NCBI RefSeq assembly: GCF_009695815.1
Contig: NZ_VUNE01000004.1
Location: forward strand, 1-64,000
From: Peptostreptococcus porci
GTDB taxonomy: Bacteria > Bacillota > Clostridia > Peptostreptococcales > Peptostreptococcaceae
Reading direction: 5' to 3'
Length of the DNA: 64,000 nt
Positions 25,638 to 34,721 of this stretch are shown here, one piece after another. Under the pieces are notes generated by a model. The model had not been told where the DNA came from. It did not search any database and was given only the letters and a program-made list of their open reading frames with translations. Each line of letters starts with the position of its first letter. The stretch's first letter is position 1. The translations under genes and the position numbers were made by a program.

Positions 25638-26123
25638 TTACTTAGCCCCCTTTTCTGCAACTAAATTCGCATAAGACTCAATAGCTTTAATGATATTGAT
25701 GTACCCAGTACATCTACAAGTATTTCCAGATATAGCAGTCTTTATCTCTTTCTGAGTTGGATTTGGGTTTCTATCAATTAAAGCCTTTGCTGATAAAATC
25801 ATTCCTGGAGTACAGAATCCACACTGAACTGCACCATGATCCAAGAATGCGTCCTGAATTGGATGCAATGAACCATCTTCGTTTGCTATACCTTCAATTG
25901 TAACTATTTTTTTATCAACACAAGCGATTGCAAGCTTCAAACAAGCTAATTCTGGATGCCCATCGATCAATACTGTACAGGCTCCACAGTCCCCCTGACC
26001 ACAACCTTTCTTTGTACCTGTTAAACCAACAGTCTTTCTAATAACATCCAACAAAAGATCCTTTGGTGTAACAATGACATCATAGTTTTGATTATTAATA
26101 TTTAATGTGATTACTTGTTTCAT
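25638..26123 (-). CDS. Molybdenum hydroxylase [2Fe-2S] small subunit
   Basis: 161 residues with two [2Fe-2S] clusters. The plant ferredoxin-type site is GCGQGDCGACTVLIDG plus a later Cys (about 41-63). The second site is QCGFCTPGMI and CRCTGYINI (about 102-145). It passes electrons from the Mo centre to the FAD subunit. GGAGGTG precedes the ATG. It sits 2 bases behind the FAD subunit gene and abuts the large subunit gene, so the complex is made from one message. Confidence 0.95.
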   Translation of the reverse strand: MKQVITLNINNQNYDVIVTPKDLLLDVIRKTVGLTGTKKGCGQGDCGACTVLIDGHPELACLKLAIACVDKKIVTIEGIANEDGSLHPIQDAFLDHGAVQCGFCTPGMILSAKALIDRNPNPTQKEIKTAISGNTCRCTGYINIIKAIESYANLVAEKGAK

Positions 26124-26125
26124 TT

Positions 26126-27010
26126 TTACACCTCCATTGCCAAATCATATGCTTCTTTAGTCAATCTTCTGGCTAATGCTCCGACAACATCTTTTCTGTA
26201 TTCAGCAGATGCTCTGATGTCAGAAATCGGCTTTGCTTCACCCATTGCTGCTTCGCCAACGCTTTTAATCAACTCGTCATTCAATTCTTTACCCACAAGC
26301 AATGCAGGCACAGCTTCAGAAACTATAGGCTTTGGAGATACCGAACCCATTACGAGCTTAACACTCTTAATAGTCTTTTTGTCTGCTTCTAGTTCAATAT
26401 TTACTGCCATATTTACAGCATCAATTTCCATTGCATTTCTCAAACCTATGTATCCATAAGTCGCTGCCGAATTTATAGCTGGAGCAGGAATTATGAACTT
26501 TGTAAGCATTTCGTCTTTTTCTAACACATTTTTACGGTTACCAAGAATAAAGTCTTCTGCCTTTACGACTCTTTCTCCTCTCACACTTTCAATAACTACA
26601 CTTGCATTCAATGCAGCCAAAGGTGTTGGTGTTTCACCAGCAGGAGAAGAATGTGAAATATTTCCTCCCAATGTAGCCATCGATCTTACCTGATAAGAGC
26701 CCAGTTCACCTGCAGCATGAACCAATGCATTATATCCCTTTGCTGTTAACTCTTTAGAATTTTCGATTTCTGCAATCTTTGTACAGGCACCAATCTCCAC
26801 GCCATTTTCTGTGAACTTAATGCCTGATAATTCTTTAACATCAGCAATATTGATAAGGTTTTCCGTTTCGATCATCTTCTCTTTTAACATGATAATTAAA
26901 TCAGTGCCTCCAGCAAGGATCTTTGATTTTTCACCAATTTCAGCCAACAACGCTAAAACCTCTGCCTTAGTTTTAGGTGCATGGTACTGAAAATTACTTA
27001 AAATACTCAT
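26126..27010 (-). CDS. Molybdenum hydroxylase FAD-binding subunit
   Basis: 294 residues of the CO dehydrogenase/xanthine dehydrogenase flavoprotein type. FAD motifs are KILAGGTDLIIMLKE (about 33-47) and RSMATLGGNISHSSPAGETP (about 108-127), the latter binding the pyrophosphate. The C-terminal domain ends near KDVVGALARRLTKEAY. It accepts electrons from the Fe-S subunit and passes them to an acceptor. AAAGGAGG precedes the ATG. First gene of the hydroxylase operon, behind its own promoter. Confidence 0.93.
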   Translation of the reverse strand: MSILSNFQYHAPKTKAEVLALLAEIGEKSKILAGGTDLIIMLKEKMIETENLINIADVKELSGIKFTENGVEIGACTKIAEIENSKELTAKGYNALVHAAGELGSYQVRSMATLGGNISHSSPAGETPTPLAALNASVVIESVRGERVVKAEDFILGNRKNVLEKDEMLTKFIIPAPAINSAATYGYIGLRNAMEIDAVNMAVNIELEADKKTIKSVKLVMGSVSPKPIVSEAVPALLVGKELNDELIKSVGEAAMGEAKPISDIRASAEYRKDVVGALARRLTKEAYDLAMEV

Positions 27011-27100
27011 TCTTAAGCCTCCTTTAAAACTTTACGCCTTAGATTTTTTTGAATGAATTATTTCTTCATTAAAATGAATTTGTGCTAATAATTCACTATC

Positions 27101-27129
27101 ATTATATAATATTACAGAAAATATTACAA
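27101..27129 (-). promoter_or_regulatory. Promoter of the hydroxylase operon
   Basis: The minus strand reads TTGTAA (27124-27129), a 17-base spacer, then TATAAT (27101-27106), about 90 bases before the FAD subunit start. A perfect palindrome lies 28 bases upstream of the -35. Confidence 0.6.
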
Positions 27130-27157
27130 TTGAGTTTTTCTAAAAAATTTTTTGTAA

Positions 27158-27176
27158 GTAAAAATACTATTTTTAC
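27158..27176. promoter_or_regulatory. Palindrome, candidate operator of the hydroxylase operon
   Basis: GTAAAAATA, C, TATTTTTAC: a perfect inverted repeat with 9-base arms upstream of the promoter at 27101-27129. It could bind an activator or repressor dimer. AT-rich palindromes also arise by chance. Confidence 0.4.
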
Positions 27177-27354
27177 AAATATATATTTCAAACAAATGGA
27201 AAATCATAAAAAATAATAATATAAATAAATAAAAATGCTTGTTTTTTTAAGAAAAACTTTACAAGGACATATAAAATCTTTTTAAATTTTTACTTAATAT
27301 TTTGAAATTACCGGTATAAAAATAATAAAATCACGATTTTTTTTGACAAAAAAT

Positions 27355-27399
27355 AAAACAGACAGTTACAAAATTAACTGTATTTCTGTCTGTTTTTTT
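27355..27399 (-). terminator. Terminator of the molybdenum operon
   Basis: AAAACAGACAG (27355-27365) pairs with CTGTCTGTTTT (27386-27396), with T tracts on both sides. On minus it ends the mocA-to-modC transcript just after modC. 27177-27354 is AT-rich with no gene. Confidence 0.85.
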
Positions 27400-27409
27400 A
27401 ATATGAAGC

Positions 27410-28516
27410 TCATTCTTCTAAAGGTATTACTTTTTCCTTGTCTATTGATATTTTTAACGAAGATCCCTCAACTATATCAATCTTTTCTTTCGATTTACTT
27501 AGTCTTGCTATGAATATATTTTTTGTAGCTTCAGATGTTTCAACAATATCTGGATCTTTTTTTATCGATAATAGTACTTTTATATCCTCTATACCCTCGT
27601 AAACTTTCTCAATATTCATATCAAAGCTATTTTCTGATACTTCATCGGGTTTCATTATTTTAATATCAATATCCTTTATCCCTACATAATTAATATTTCT
27701 TGAGTAAGCTAACTCTTTTTTATCCAACTTAATATCTAAATTTATTTCTGGTATATTTAACATCAAATCATCTTTAATTTTTGCAGATAATACATTGTTG
27801 ATACCAACCATTTTTGCACCTTGGATTGTTTTTGGAAAATCAAATACATTTTTTGTTTTACCATATTCCACAATTCCGCCATTATCAATAATTATCAGCT
27901 CATCGCTAAATCTGTATATTTCATCTCTACTATGAGATACCATAATAATTATTCCATCATAATCTGCAACCATATCCTCTAGCTCCATTTGTAGCTTGTC
28001 TTTCAAGTCACTATCCATAGCCGAAAATGGTTCATCCAGTAATATCAGTTTGGGCTCATAAGCCATAATTCTAGCCAATGCAACACGCTGTTGTTGCCCC
28101 CCTGAAAGATCTCTCGGCATTTTGTTTGCAATATTATCTATACAGAATCTTTTCATAAGCTCAGATGCCTTTTTTTCCCTATATTCTTTGTTGCCCTCAA
28201 TAATTATCTCTATATTCTCTCTGACACTCATAGTTGGAAATAATGCATAATTTTGGAACATATGTGCCACATTTCTCTTCTGTGGCTTTATATTTATTTT
28301 TTTCGACGAGTCGAATAGGATCTCATCATTCAGTTTAATAACTCCCTCATCTGGAGCTATTATTCCAGATATATATTTCAACAACATACTTTTACCTGAA
28401 CCTGATGCACCAAGAATACCAATCCTCTTCGATGTGGTTTTTAACGAAATATCCATTTCAAAAATATTCAGTTTTGATTTTATTTCAACTGATAGGCTCA
28501 TTTTTTCCAATTCCAT
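27410..28516 (-). CDS. modC: Molybdate ABC transporter ATP-binding protein
   Basis: 368 residues. The N-terminal ATPase has Walker A LGASGSGKS (about 35-43), the Q-loop AHMFQNYALFP, signature LSGGQQQRVALAR, Walker B LILLDEPFSAMD and MVSHSRDE. The C-terminal third (about 240-368) is a TOBE-like regulatory domain. It drives uptake of molybdate or tungstate with ModB. Ribosome sites for the ATG at 28516 are weak. It is last in the mod gene group, 41 bases behind modB, followed by a strong terminator. Confidence 0.9.
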   Translation of the reverse strand: MELEKMSLSVEIKSKLNIFEMDISLKTTSKRIGILGASGSGKSMLLKYISGIIAPDEGVIKLNDEILFDSSKKINIKPQKRNVAHMFQNYALFPTMSVRENIEIIIEGNKEYREKKASELMKRFCIDNIANKMPRDLSGGQQQRVALARIMAYEPKLILLDEPFSAMDSDLKDKLQMELEDMVADYDGIIIMVSHSRDEIYRFSDELIIIDNGGIVEYGKTKNVFDFPKTIQGAKMVGINNVLSAKIKDDLMLNIPEINLDIKLDKKELAYSRNINYVGIKDIDIKIMKPDEVSENSFDMNIEKVYEGIEDIKVLLSIKKDPDIVETSEATKNIFIARLSKSKEKIDIVEGSSLKISIDKEKVIPLEE

Positions 28517-28556
28517 TCAAATTTTTTAAAATATTATCTCTTAAAATATCTACAGA

Positions 28557-29240
28557 CTATTTTTTACTCAAAGTCACATTCACCGAATATATTATCACAA
28601 AAGATATCATCAAAACTATTACAACCCAGATGCCCGCCTTCAAATAATCGCCATCATTAATTACCATTGCAATAGTTTGGGATATTGTACCCGTCTTCCC
28701 TGGTATATTTCCAGCAATCATTGAGGTAGCTCCATATTCTCCCATAGCTCTGGCAAAACACAAAATTGATCCTGCGATTAGCCCCGGTCTTGCCACTGGC
28801 AAAAGTATCCTGTAAAATATTTTTCTCTCACTCATGCCAAGAGTTCTAGCTGCATAAATCAAGTTTTCATCAACCTGTTCAAATGCTGCTCTTGCATTTT
28901 GATACATTAGCGGTAATGCAATCACGGTTGCTGCCAGAATACATCCCAGCCATGTTTGTAATACCGAAATATTAAAGTTATCCAATAAAAAACTTCCCAA
29001 AAATCTCCTCTTGCTAAATACAATAAGCAAAATAAAGCCTGCTACAGTTGGTGGCAAAACTATCGGCAAAGACATTATTCCATCCAAGAAAGCTTTCTTT
29101 TTCTTATTACACGTCATCGCCTTTTTTGCTAACAGTACACCTATAAAAAATGAGATTATAGTGGCAACAATGGCAGTTTTTATTGATATTATTAAAGGAC
29201 TCCAGTCCAGATTTTTAATTATTTCAAGTGATTCATTCAA
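28557..29240 (-). CDS. modB: Molybdate ABC transporter permease
   Basis: About 227 residues with five or six membrane helices. The EAA-type loop that contacts ModC is ENLIYAARTLGMSERKIFYR followed by ILLPVARPGLIAG. The family motif SLPIVLPPTVAGF is near residue 60. I start at a TTG preceded by GAGGAG about 10 bases upstream. A longer frame from an ATG 36 bases upstream would bury that site and add a non-conserved leader. Confidence 0.9.
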   Translation of the reverse strand: MNESLEIIKNLDWSPLIISIKTAIVATIISFFIGVLLAKKAMTCNKKKKAFLDGIMSLPIVLPPTVAGFILLIVFSKRRFLGSFLLDNFNISVLQTWLGCILAATVIALPLMYQNARAAFEQVDENLIYAARTLGMSERKIFYRILLPVARPGLIAGSILCFARAMGEYGATSMIAGNIPGKTGTISQTIAMVINDGDYLKAGIWVVIVLMISFVIIYSVNVTLSKK

Positions 29241-29290
29241 TATATTCCCACTCCTCAATTTAAAGTGACATTCCAATGCAAAACGATATG

Positions 29291-30160
29291 TTAATCCACC
29301 TTAAATCCATATTTTTCGTATACTTTTTTCGCCTTATCATCTGACAACGCTTTATATAATTTGTCGATAATCTCAGCCTTATCCTTAGTATCTTTCTTTG
29401 ATTTTACCTTTGCAATTGGATATGTTATTTTTCCAGTTTTTTCTACATCTATTGTACTTACTATTTTAACATTTTCATTTCTCTTTACATCACTGACGTA
29501 AACAAATCCAATTTCAGTTGATTTTTCTGCAACAGAACTCAAAGCCACGCTGACATTCTCTTTTTCACTAATCGTAATTCCACCCAATGCCTCAGATACA
29601 GTCTTTCCTGTAATTGCCTTTACTGCTTTATTGTCTTGATTTTCGACCTTCAATATACCATCTGCAATCAGTGCTTTTCTAGCATAAAAGCCCGCTGGAA
29701 CACTTCCATATGGTAAAGCAATGCTCTTTGCATCCTTAACACTATCCAACTCTTTTACTGCGCTGTCGTAATCCTTGTAAGCTATGATAGCCAATTGGTT
29801 TTGTAAAAGATCCATAGTACTGTTGTCGACTAGCATTCCCTTTTCATTTAATTCTTTAATTTCCTTAGTTGATGCACTTAAAAAGATGTCGCAGTCAAAA
29901 CCTTCCATAATTTGGGATTTTAGCTTTCCAGAGCTATCTGCATTTACAACAACTTTTACATCGGCATTTTGTGCTTCAAAATCCTTTACCAGCTCACCAA
30001 CCGCATCAGAAAGACTTGCCGCAATAAAAAGGTTTACTTCTTTTTTGGCTTCCGTTGCCTTTTCATCTGTAGTATCCTTCTTTGTACAGGCTGTAAGCGT
30101 TGTCCCTGCAATCAATGCCAATAACAGACATAATACTTTAAATTTGTGACCTAATTTCAT
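29291..30160 (-). CDS. modA: Molybdate-binding lipoprotein
   Basis: 289 residues. A lipoprotein signal peptide (VLCLLLALIAGTTLTAC) puts the modified Cys at about 25. The binding domain contains NLFIAASLSDAVGELV (the oxyanion-binding first loop), NADSSGKLKSQIMEGFDCDI and LPYGSVPAGFYARKALI. It captures molybdate or tungstate outside the membrane and hands it to ModBC. GAGG precedes the ATG. It lies between the MOSC-MogA fusion and modB in one operon. Confidence 0.93.
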   Translation of the reverse strand: MKLGHKFKVLCLLLALIAGTTLTACTKKDTTDEKATEAKKEVNLFIAASLSDAVGELVKDFEAQNADVKVVVNADSSGKLKSQIMEGFDCDIFLSASTKEIKELNEKGMLVDNSTMDLLQNQLAIIAYKDYDSAVKELDSVKDAKSIALPYGSVPAGFYARKALIADGILKVENQDNKAVKAITGKTVSEALGGITISEKENVSVALSSVAEKSTEIGFVYVSDVKRNENVKIVSTIDVEKTGKITYPIAKVKSKKDTKDKAEIIDKLYKALSDDKAKKVYEKYGFKVD

Positions 30161-30199
30161 ACGTCTTTTCCTCCCCTGAATTAATACAGTTAAAAATAT

Positions 30200-31135
30200 T
30201 TATTTTCTAGCGCACTCCGAAGATGTGCCCTTTAAAATCTTCAATCCGTGTTCCAAATTTGGCAATAGAAATTCCAATGACTCTTTTACAGCCTTTGGAC
30301 TGCCTGGCAAGTTTATTATCAGAGTCCTATTTCTAAGACCACTCACAGCCCTGCTAAACATAGCCCTTTTCGTGTAGTTCATTGAATAGGCTCGAATTGC
30401 TTCAGAAATACCATTCGCCATTCTATCACATACGGCATTTGTCGCCTCCGGAGTTACATCTCGCATGGCAAAGCCAGTCCCTCCAGTCGTAATTATCAGG
30501 TTTACCTGCCTCTGATCTGCAAGTCTCTTTAGTTGCTGTTCGATTATTTTCTGTTCATCTGGTATTATTATCTCTTCCTTAACAACAAATCCATTTTCTA
30601 TTAATCCATCTGTAATTATAGGACCGCTCTCATCCTTTCGTTGACCAACTGATCCCTTATCGCTAACAGTTATCACTGCTGCTGTCAGTGATGCATCTGG
30701 ATTAACTTCAATAAGCTCTACTTCATCCCCTACTTTTATTTCTCCCCCTACTATGACCTCCGTAAAAACACCCTCTCTTGGCATTATGCAATCTCCAACA
30801 GCATGAAATATCGCACAATGAGAATGGCACTCCTTACCTATTTGACTCAGCTCTAATACAACCTCACCTATTTTAAATCTTGTACCAACTGGCATACTTC
30901 TAAAATCATATTCATCTATTATTAGATTTTCTCCAAACGCACCAAAATCAACATCGGCACCCTTTTCTCTAAACTCCTTTATTTTTTCATAGGAGAGAAT
31001 GCTCACCTGCCTATGCCATTTTCCAGCATGAGCATCATTTTCTATCCCAAAATTTTCAATCAACTTCACACTAGGCACTTCATTTTTTTGAGTACCTTTC
31101 TTTTCACTTATACAGATTCCAATTATTTTTGCCAT
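30200..31135 (-). CDS. MOSC domain fused to MogA/MoaB-type molybdopterin adenylyltransferase
   Basis: 311 residues in two domains. Residues 1-145 form a MOSC domain (HAGKWHRQVSILSYEKI, FGENLIIDEYD, GKECHSHCAIFHAVGDCIMP with Cys and His). Residues 150-311 are a MogA/MoaB domain (AAVITVSDKGSVGQRKDESG, LIITTGGTGFAMRDVTPEA, LIINLPGSPKAVKESL), which adenylylates molybdopterin before Mo insertion. The fusion ties cofactor activation to a domain thought to handle sulfur or cofactor delivery. GGAAGGA precedes the ATG. It lies 22 bases behind moaA in the operon. Confidence 0.9.
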   Translation of the reverse strand: MAKIIGICISEKKGTQKNEVPSVKLIENFGIENDAHAGKWHRQVSILSYEKIKEFREKGADVDFGAFGENLIIDEYDFRSMPVGTRFKIGEVVLELSQIGKECHSHCAIFHAVGDCIMPREGVFTEVIVGGEIKVGDEVELIEVNPDASLTAAVITVSDKGSVGQRKDESGPIITDGLIENGFVVKEEIIIPDEQKIIEQQLKRLADQRQVNLIITTGGTGFAMRDVTPEATNAVCDRMANGISEAIRAYSMNYTKRAMFSRAVSGLRNRTLIINLPGSPKAVKESLEFLLPNLEHGLKILKGTSSECARK

Positions 31136-31156
31136 CTTGCAATTCCTTCCCTATAT

Positions 31157-32122
31157 CTAACCGCCAATTTGCGTCATCTTCTTCGTTTCTGTAATATTTT
31201 TTATATCCTCAAAGCAGTGCTTTTCAGGCTTTTCAAGGATACTTTTTGAAAGTGCTTCATAGACACCCTCTGCATCCTCCATTTTTAATAAACCCTTTAA
31301 TTTTATTGATTTATCAAAGCACAAGCATGACTTTATATCACCTGTCGAGGTCAATCGAATTCTATTACATGAATCACAGAATTTTCCATGAATGGCACTT
31401 ATAAACCCGACACATCCTAAAAAACCACCAATCTTATAGTATTGAGCAGGTCCATTTCCATGCTTTGATTTGTCAGATATCACATTCGAAAAAGAGTCAA
31501 ATAATATTTTGATCAAATCCTCATTTGACACCAGCATCGATTCTGCGCCCAAACCAATCGGCATCATCTCGATAAATCTTACATCAATGGGATATTTTTG
31601 AGCCAGTGCAATCAAGCTCAAAAAATCATTCGCAAAGTCCCTATCATGTAAAACGGCGTTTATCTTTACTTTTGCTCCTTTTTCTATCGATTTTTCTATT
31701 GCTTCAAGCACTCTGTCAAGCTCGTCGAATCCAGTAATTTCTCTATACTTATTTCTATCGAGGCTATCAAGACTTATATTTATCGACTTTATACCCGTTT
31801 TCATAAGGTCGTCGAGCTGATCTACAAGAAGTATGCCATTTGTAGTAAGTGTAACCTCTTTTACACCGTCCAACGCATATATTTTTTTTATCAGCTCATG
31901 ACAATTTCTTCTGACTAACGGTTCTCCACCCGTAATTTTAAAGTTGACTATACCTAGCTTTATTGCTTCTCTGCACACCATAACAATTTCATCAAACGAC
32001 AAAATATCATCATGAGAGCACAGTTTTATTCCATCTGGCATACAGTATCTGCAACGCAAATTACATCTGTCAGTAATAGAAATCCTCATATAGTCAATAT
32101 TTCTGTTATATGAATCAATCAA
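31157..32122 (-). CDS. moaA: GTP 3',8-cyclase
   Basis: About 321 residues. A radical SAM enzyme that starts molybdopterin synthesis from GTP together with MoaC. The first [4Fe-4S] site is DRCNLRCRYCMPDG near the N terminus. The second is CVGFISAIHGKFCDSCNRIR and the later SCLC, which bind GTP. The protein ends in the conserved GG. The likely start is TTG at 32122 with GGTAGAG 6 bases upstream; another in-frame TTG lies at 32143 inside the end of moaC. It follows moaC almost without a gap. Confidence 0.95.
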   Translation of the reverse strand: MIDSYNRNIDYMRISITDRCNLRCRYCMPDGIKLCSHDDILSFDEIVMVCREAIKLGIVNFKITGGEPLVRRNCHELIKKIYALDGVKEVTLTTNGILLVDQLDDLMKTGIKSINISLDSLDRNKYREITGFDELDRVLEAIEKSIEKGAKVKINAVLHDRDFANDFLSLIALAQKYPIDVRFIEMMPIGLGAESMLVSNEDLIKILFDSFSNVISDKSKHGNGPAQYYKIGGFLGCVGFISAIHGKFCDSCNRIRLTSTGDIKSCLCFDKSIKLKGLLKMEDAEGVYEALSKSILEKPEKHCFEDIKNITETKKMTQIGG

Positions 32123-32130
32123 GATAATCT

Positions 32131-32604
32131 CTACCTTTCCCAAACTCCACTCTTACCGCCGGTCTTCTTCATCAGCTTAATTTCCAATATTTCCATACCT
32201 TTATCTACAGCCTTGCACATATCGTAAATCGTCAAAAGACATATATTTACACCTGTCAACGCCTCCATCTCTACTCCAGTTTTTCCAACTGTCTTAACCA
32301 CACAAGAAGCCATAATCTTGTTCTCATTGTCATCAAGGTCAAAATCAATCTCCACTTTGCTCAGATTTAAAATATGGCAAAGAGGTATTAGTTCAGCAGT
32401 TTTCTTCGCCCCCATAATACCAGCTACTCTTGCTATACCTAACACATCGCCCTTTTTCATTCCACCAGCCTTGACTTTATCAAAACATTCTTTTGACATC
32501 TTGATACTACCTACTGCAACTGCCTCCCTTATAGTTTCATCCTTATGGCTGACATCTACCATAACGGCATTGCCGTTTTTATCAAAATGTGTAAAATTGC
32601 TCAT
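32131..32604 (-). CDS. moaC: Cyclic pyranopterin monophosphate synthase
   Basis: About 157 residues. It turns the MoaA product into cyclic pyranopterin monophosphate. Motifs: [33 protein letters not shown] (substrate site) and [10 protein letters not shown] followed by [19 protein letters not shown] at 32604 follows AGGAG by 5 bases; an in-frame TTG lies 15 bases before it. No moaD or moaE gene is seen in this window, so these must lie elsewhere. Confidence 0.95.
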   Translation of the reverse strand: MSNFTHFDKNGNAVMVDVSHKDETIREAVAVGSIKMSKECFDKVKAGGMKKGDVLGIARVAGIMGAKKTAELIPLCHILNLSKVEIDFDLDDNENKIMASCVVKTVGKTGVEMEALTGVNICLLTIYDMCKAVDKGMEILEIKLMKKTGGKSGVWER

Positions 32605-32658
32605 ATCGTCTCCTATCAAATGTTAAATTATATTTTATCTTTAGAACTAATTATATTA

Positions 32659-33705
32659 CTATCTTCCAAAGCTACATTTAGGGAATACACAAACATCACA
32701 CTCCAGGCATAATCCCCCTTCGCCAAGCTCTGCCATATCCTCTGCTGTTATCACATCGTCAGCCATAACTCTTGGAAGAACCAAGTCAAATATCGTTCTC
32801 TTCGCATACATAACACATCCTGGCAAACCTAGTATTGGAATAGTTCTATCCTCGTCTTTTTTACTATAATACGCTAGCAAAAACATCGCTCCTGGTAACA
32901 CTGGTGCACCATAAGAAATAATATTTGCACCTGTATTCTTGATTGCCAAAGGCGTTTTATCATCTGGATCTACACTCATTCCACCAGTACAGACCACCAT
33001 ATCTGCACCTTTTTCAATCAGCTCTAGTATTGCATTTGTGACTTTTTTGTCATTATCCTCTAGAACGATATTTTCAAACAACTCTCCACCAAATTCCGCT
33101 ATCTTATCAATGATAACCGGAGTAAATGTATCCTTTATTCGCCCATAGAAAACCTCGTTACCTGTAGTGACAATTCCTACCTTTTTCCCCTTAAATTCCT
33201 TGATTTCAAATATCGGTTTTCCAGAAGTAATACTCAATGCTTGCTCCTTTACATTTTCCATCTTATCCTTCTCAATCACCAATGGAATTATTCTAGTACC
33301 TGCAAGTTTATCGCCCTTGTTCACAGAAAAATTACCATGAATACTTGCGATCATCATCTGACCAAAGCTATTTACAGCCTTTAATGCCTCTCTATTTATT
33401 TTTAGCAACCCATGACAATCGGCAAAAAGATTTATTTTACCTTCTTTTGGTTCAGATCTTTTCATATTATCATTTAGACAGAGAGAACATAAAACCTCCG
33501 CAGCTTCATTTTCATGAAGCATATTTTCGTCATTTTCCCAAATGTATATGTGGTCTTTTCCAACACTCAGCAATACTGGTATATCCTCTTTTGTAACAAC
33601 ATGACCCTTTCTAAAAACTGTGTCCTTTGTTACTCCCTTTATTATCTGCGTTATATCATGGCAAAGGACAGCCCCCTCTGCATCAACTGTTTTAATTATT
33701 TTCAT
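32659..33705 (-). CDS. MoeA-like molybdopterin-binding protein with a Cys-rich tail
   Basis: About 348 residues. The central MoCF/MoeA-type domain contains KKVGIVTTGNEVFYGRI, VVCTGGMSVDPDDKTP, YGAPVLPGAMFLL and ILGLPGCVMYAKRTIFDLVLPR, which bind molybdopterin. The N-terminal part differs from standard MoeA, and the C terminus is GGLCLECDVCVFPKCSFGR with spacing CxxCxxCxxxxC, which may hold metal. It probably inserts Mo or tailors the cofactor for the hydroxylase. The ATG at 33705 lies inside the last codons of the xdhC-like gene, so the two are coupled. Confidence 0.8.
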   Translation of the reverse strand: MKIIKTVDAEGAVLCHDITQIIKGVTKDTVFRKGHVVTKEDIPVLLSVGKDHIYIWENDENMLHENEAAEVLCSLCLNDNMKRSEPKEGKINLFADCHGLLKINREALKAVNSFGQMMIASIHGNFSVNKGDKLAGTRIIPLVIEKDKMENVKEQALSITSGKPIFEIKEFKGKKVGIVTTGNEVFYGRIKDTFTPVIIDKIAEFGGELFENIVLEDNDKKVTNAILELIEKGADMVVCTGGMSVDPDDKTPLAIKNTGANIISYGAPVLPGAMFLLAYYSKKDEDRTIPILGLPGCVMYAKRTIFDLVLPRVMADDVITAEDMAELGEGGLCLECDVCVFPKCSFGR

Positions 33706-34720
33706 GTCTATCTTTCGCCCTTTCATTTATCAATTGTCCAGCAATACTAATCGCTATTTCTGCAGGTGTTTCACACGCAATGGATATACCTATAGGTGCC
33801 GTTATTCTAGCCAGATCCTCGTCACCATACCCATCATTTCTTAGCCTTTCCATCACACTCGCAGTTTTTTTCCTACTTCCAATTACTCCAATATATCTGG
33901 CAGGAGATTTTAAAACTTGACGTTGAACGATATAATCGTCCTTGTGTCCTCTAGTCATAATACAAATATAGTCATTTTTCGTAATCTCATCACAAAGATC
34001 AGTCAAGTTTTCCATATTCACTATTCTTGTAGACAAAACGCCATCGAATAATTCCTTTTTGGCGAAATCTTCTCTATCCTCCACCACAATACAATTAAAT
34101 CCTATCCTATGTAATGTCGGCACCAATTGTTGAGCCACATGGCCACCGCCAAAAATATATACCTTTGAATTTCTATTTATTTGTTCGACATAATATATCC
34201 TTTCGCCTATAGTGTACTTTCTCGATTTTCCATCCAAGCTATTGATTATTTCTTTTGGTATATCTATTCCAACACAATGGTTACTTCCACATACGACTCC
34301 CATTGAAGCTTGAACACCATCTGTAATATCCAATATCAACCATATGTCTTCATTTCTTTCAAAAGAATCTAAAATGTCACGAACCAATTTTTTCGTATTT
34401 TCATCCTCGCTTGATATATATTGAAAAAAGCATGCCACATCTCCACCACAAATCATTCCTAAATCCTGAACCTCGTTTTGTCTCAGAATATATTTTTCAT
34501 TAAACGATCTTTTTGTACTTAGAACTTCCTGCGCCTTTTGTTGACAGAGATACTCAACTGCACCACCGCCAATAGTTCCATAAAGCCTTCCTTTTTCTCC
34601 TACAATCATTCTAGCACCAGCACCTCTAGGTGTGGAGCCAGAACTGGCAGTAATGCTCACCATAGTAACATCTCTACCACTATTTAATTCTTCATCCAAT
34701 AACTTAAAAAACGTTTTCAT
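33692..34720 (-). CDS. xdhC: XdhC/CoxI-family molybdenum hydroxylase maturation protein
   Basis: 342 residues. The N-terminal XdhC_CoxI domain has ITASSGSTPRGAGARMIV and GTIGGGAVEYL, and the conserved MICGGDVACFFQ. A C-terminal Rossmann domain follows (KVYIFGGGHVAQQLVP, near residue 190) and then VIGSRKKTASVMERLR. Such proteins bind the molybdenum cofactor and place the terminal sulfur before insertion into xanthine dehydrogenase-type enzymes. The xdhC name is used in that sense, not for the E. coli Fe-S subunit. It begins 2 bases after the histidine phosphatase gene. Confidence 0.88.
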   Translation of the reverse strand: MKTFFKLLDEELNSGRDVTMVSITASSGSTPRGAGARMIVGEKGRLYGTIGGGAVEYLCQQKAQEVLSTKRSFNEKYILRQNEVQDLGMICGGDVACFFQYISSEDENTKKLVRDILDSFERNEDIWLILDITDGVQASMGVVCGSNHCVGIDIPKEIINSLDGKSRKYTIGERIYYVEQINRNSKVYIFGGGHVAQQLVPTLHRIGFNCIVVEDREDFAKKELFDGVLSTRIVNMENLTDLCDEITKNDYICIMTRGHKDDYIVQRQVLKSPARYIGVIGSRKKTASVMERLRNDGYGDEDLARITAPIGISIACETPAEIAISIAGQLINERAKDRHENN

Positions 34721-34721
34721 A

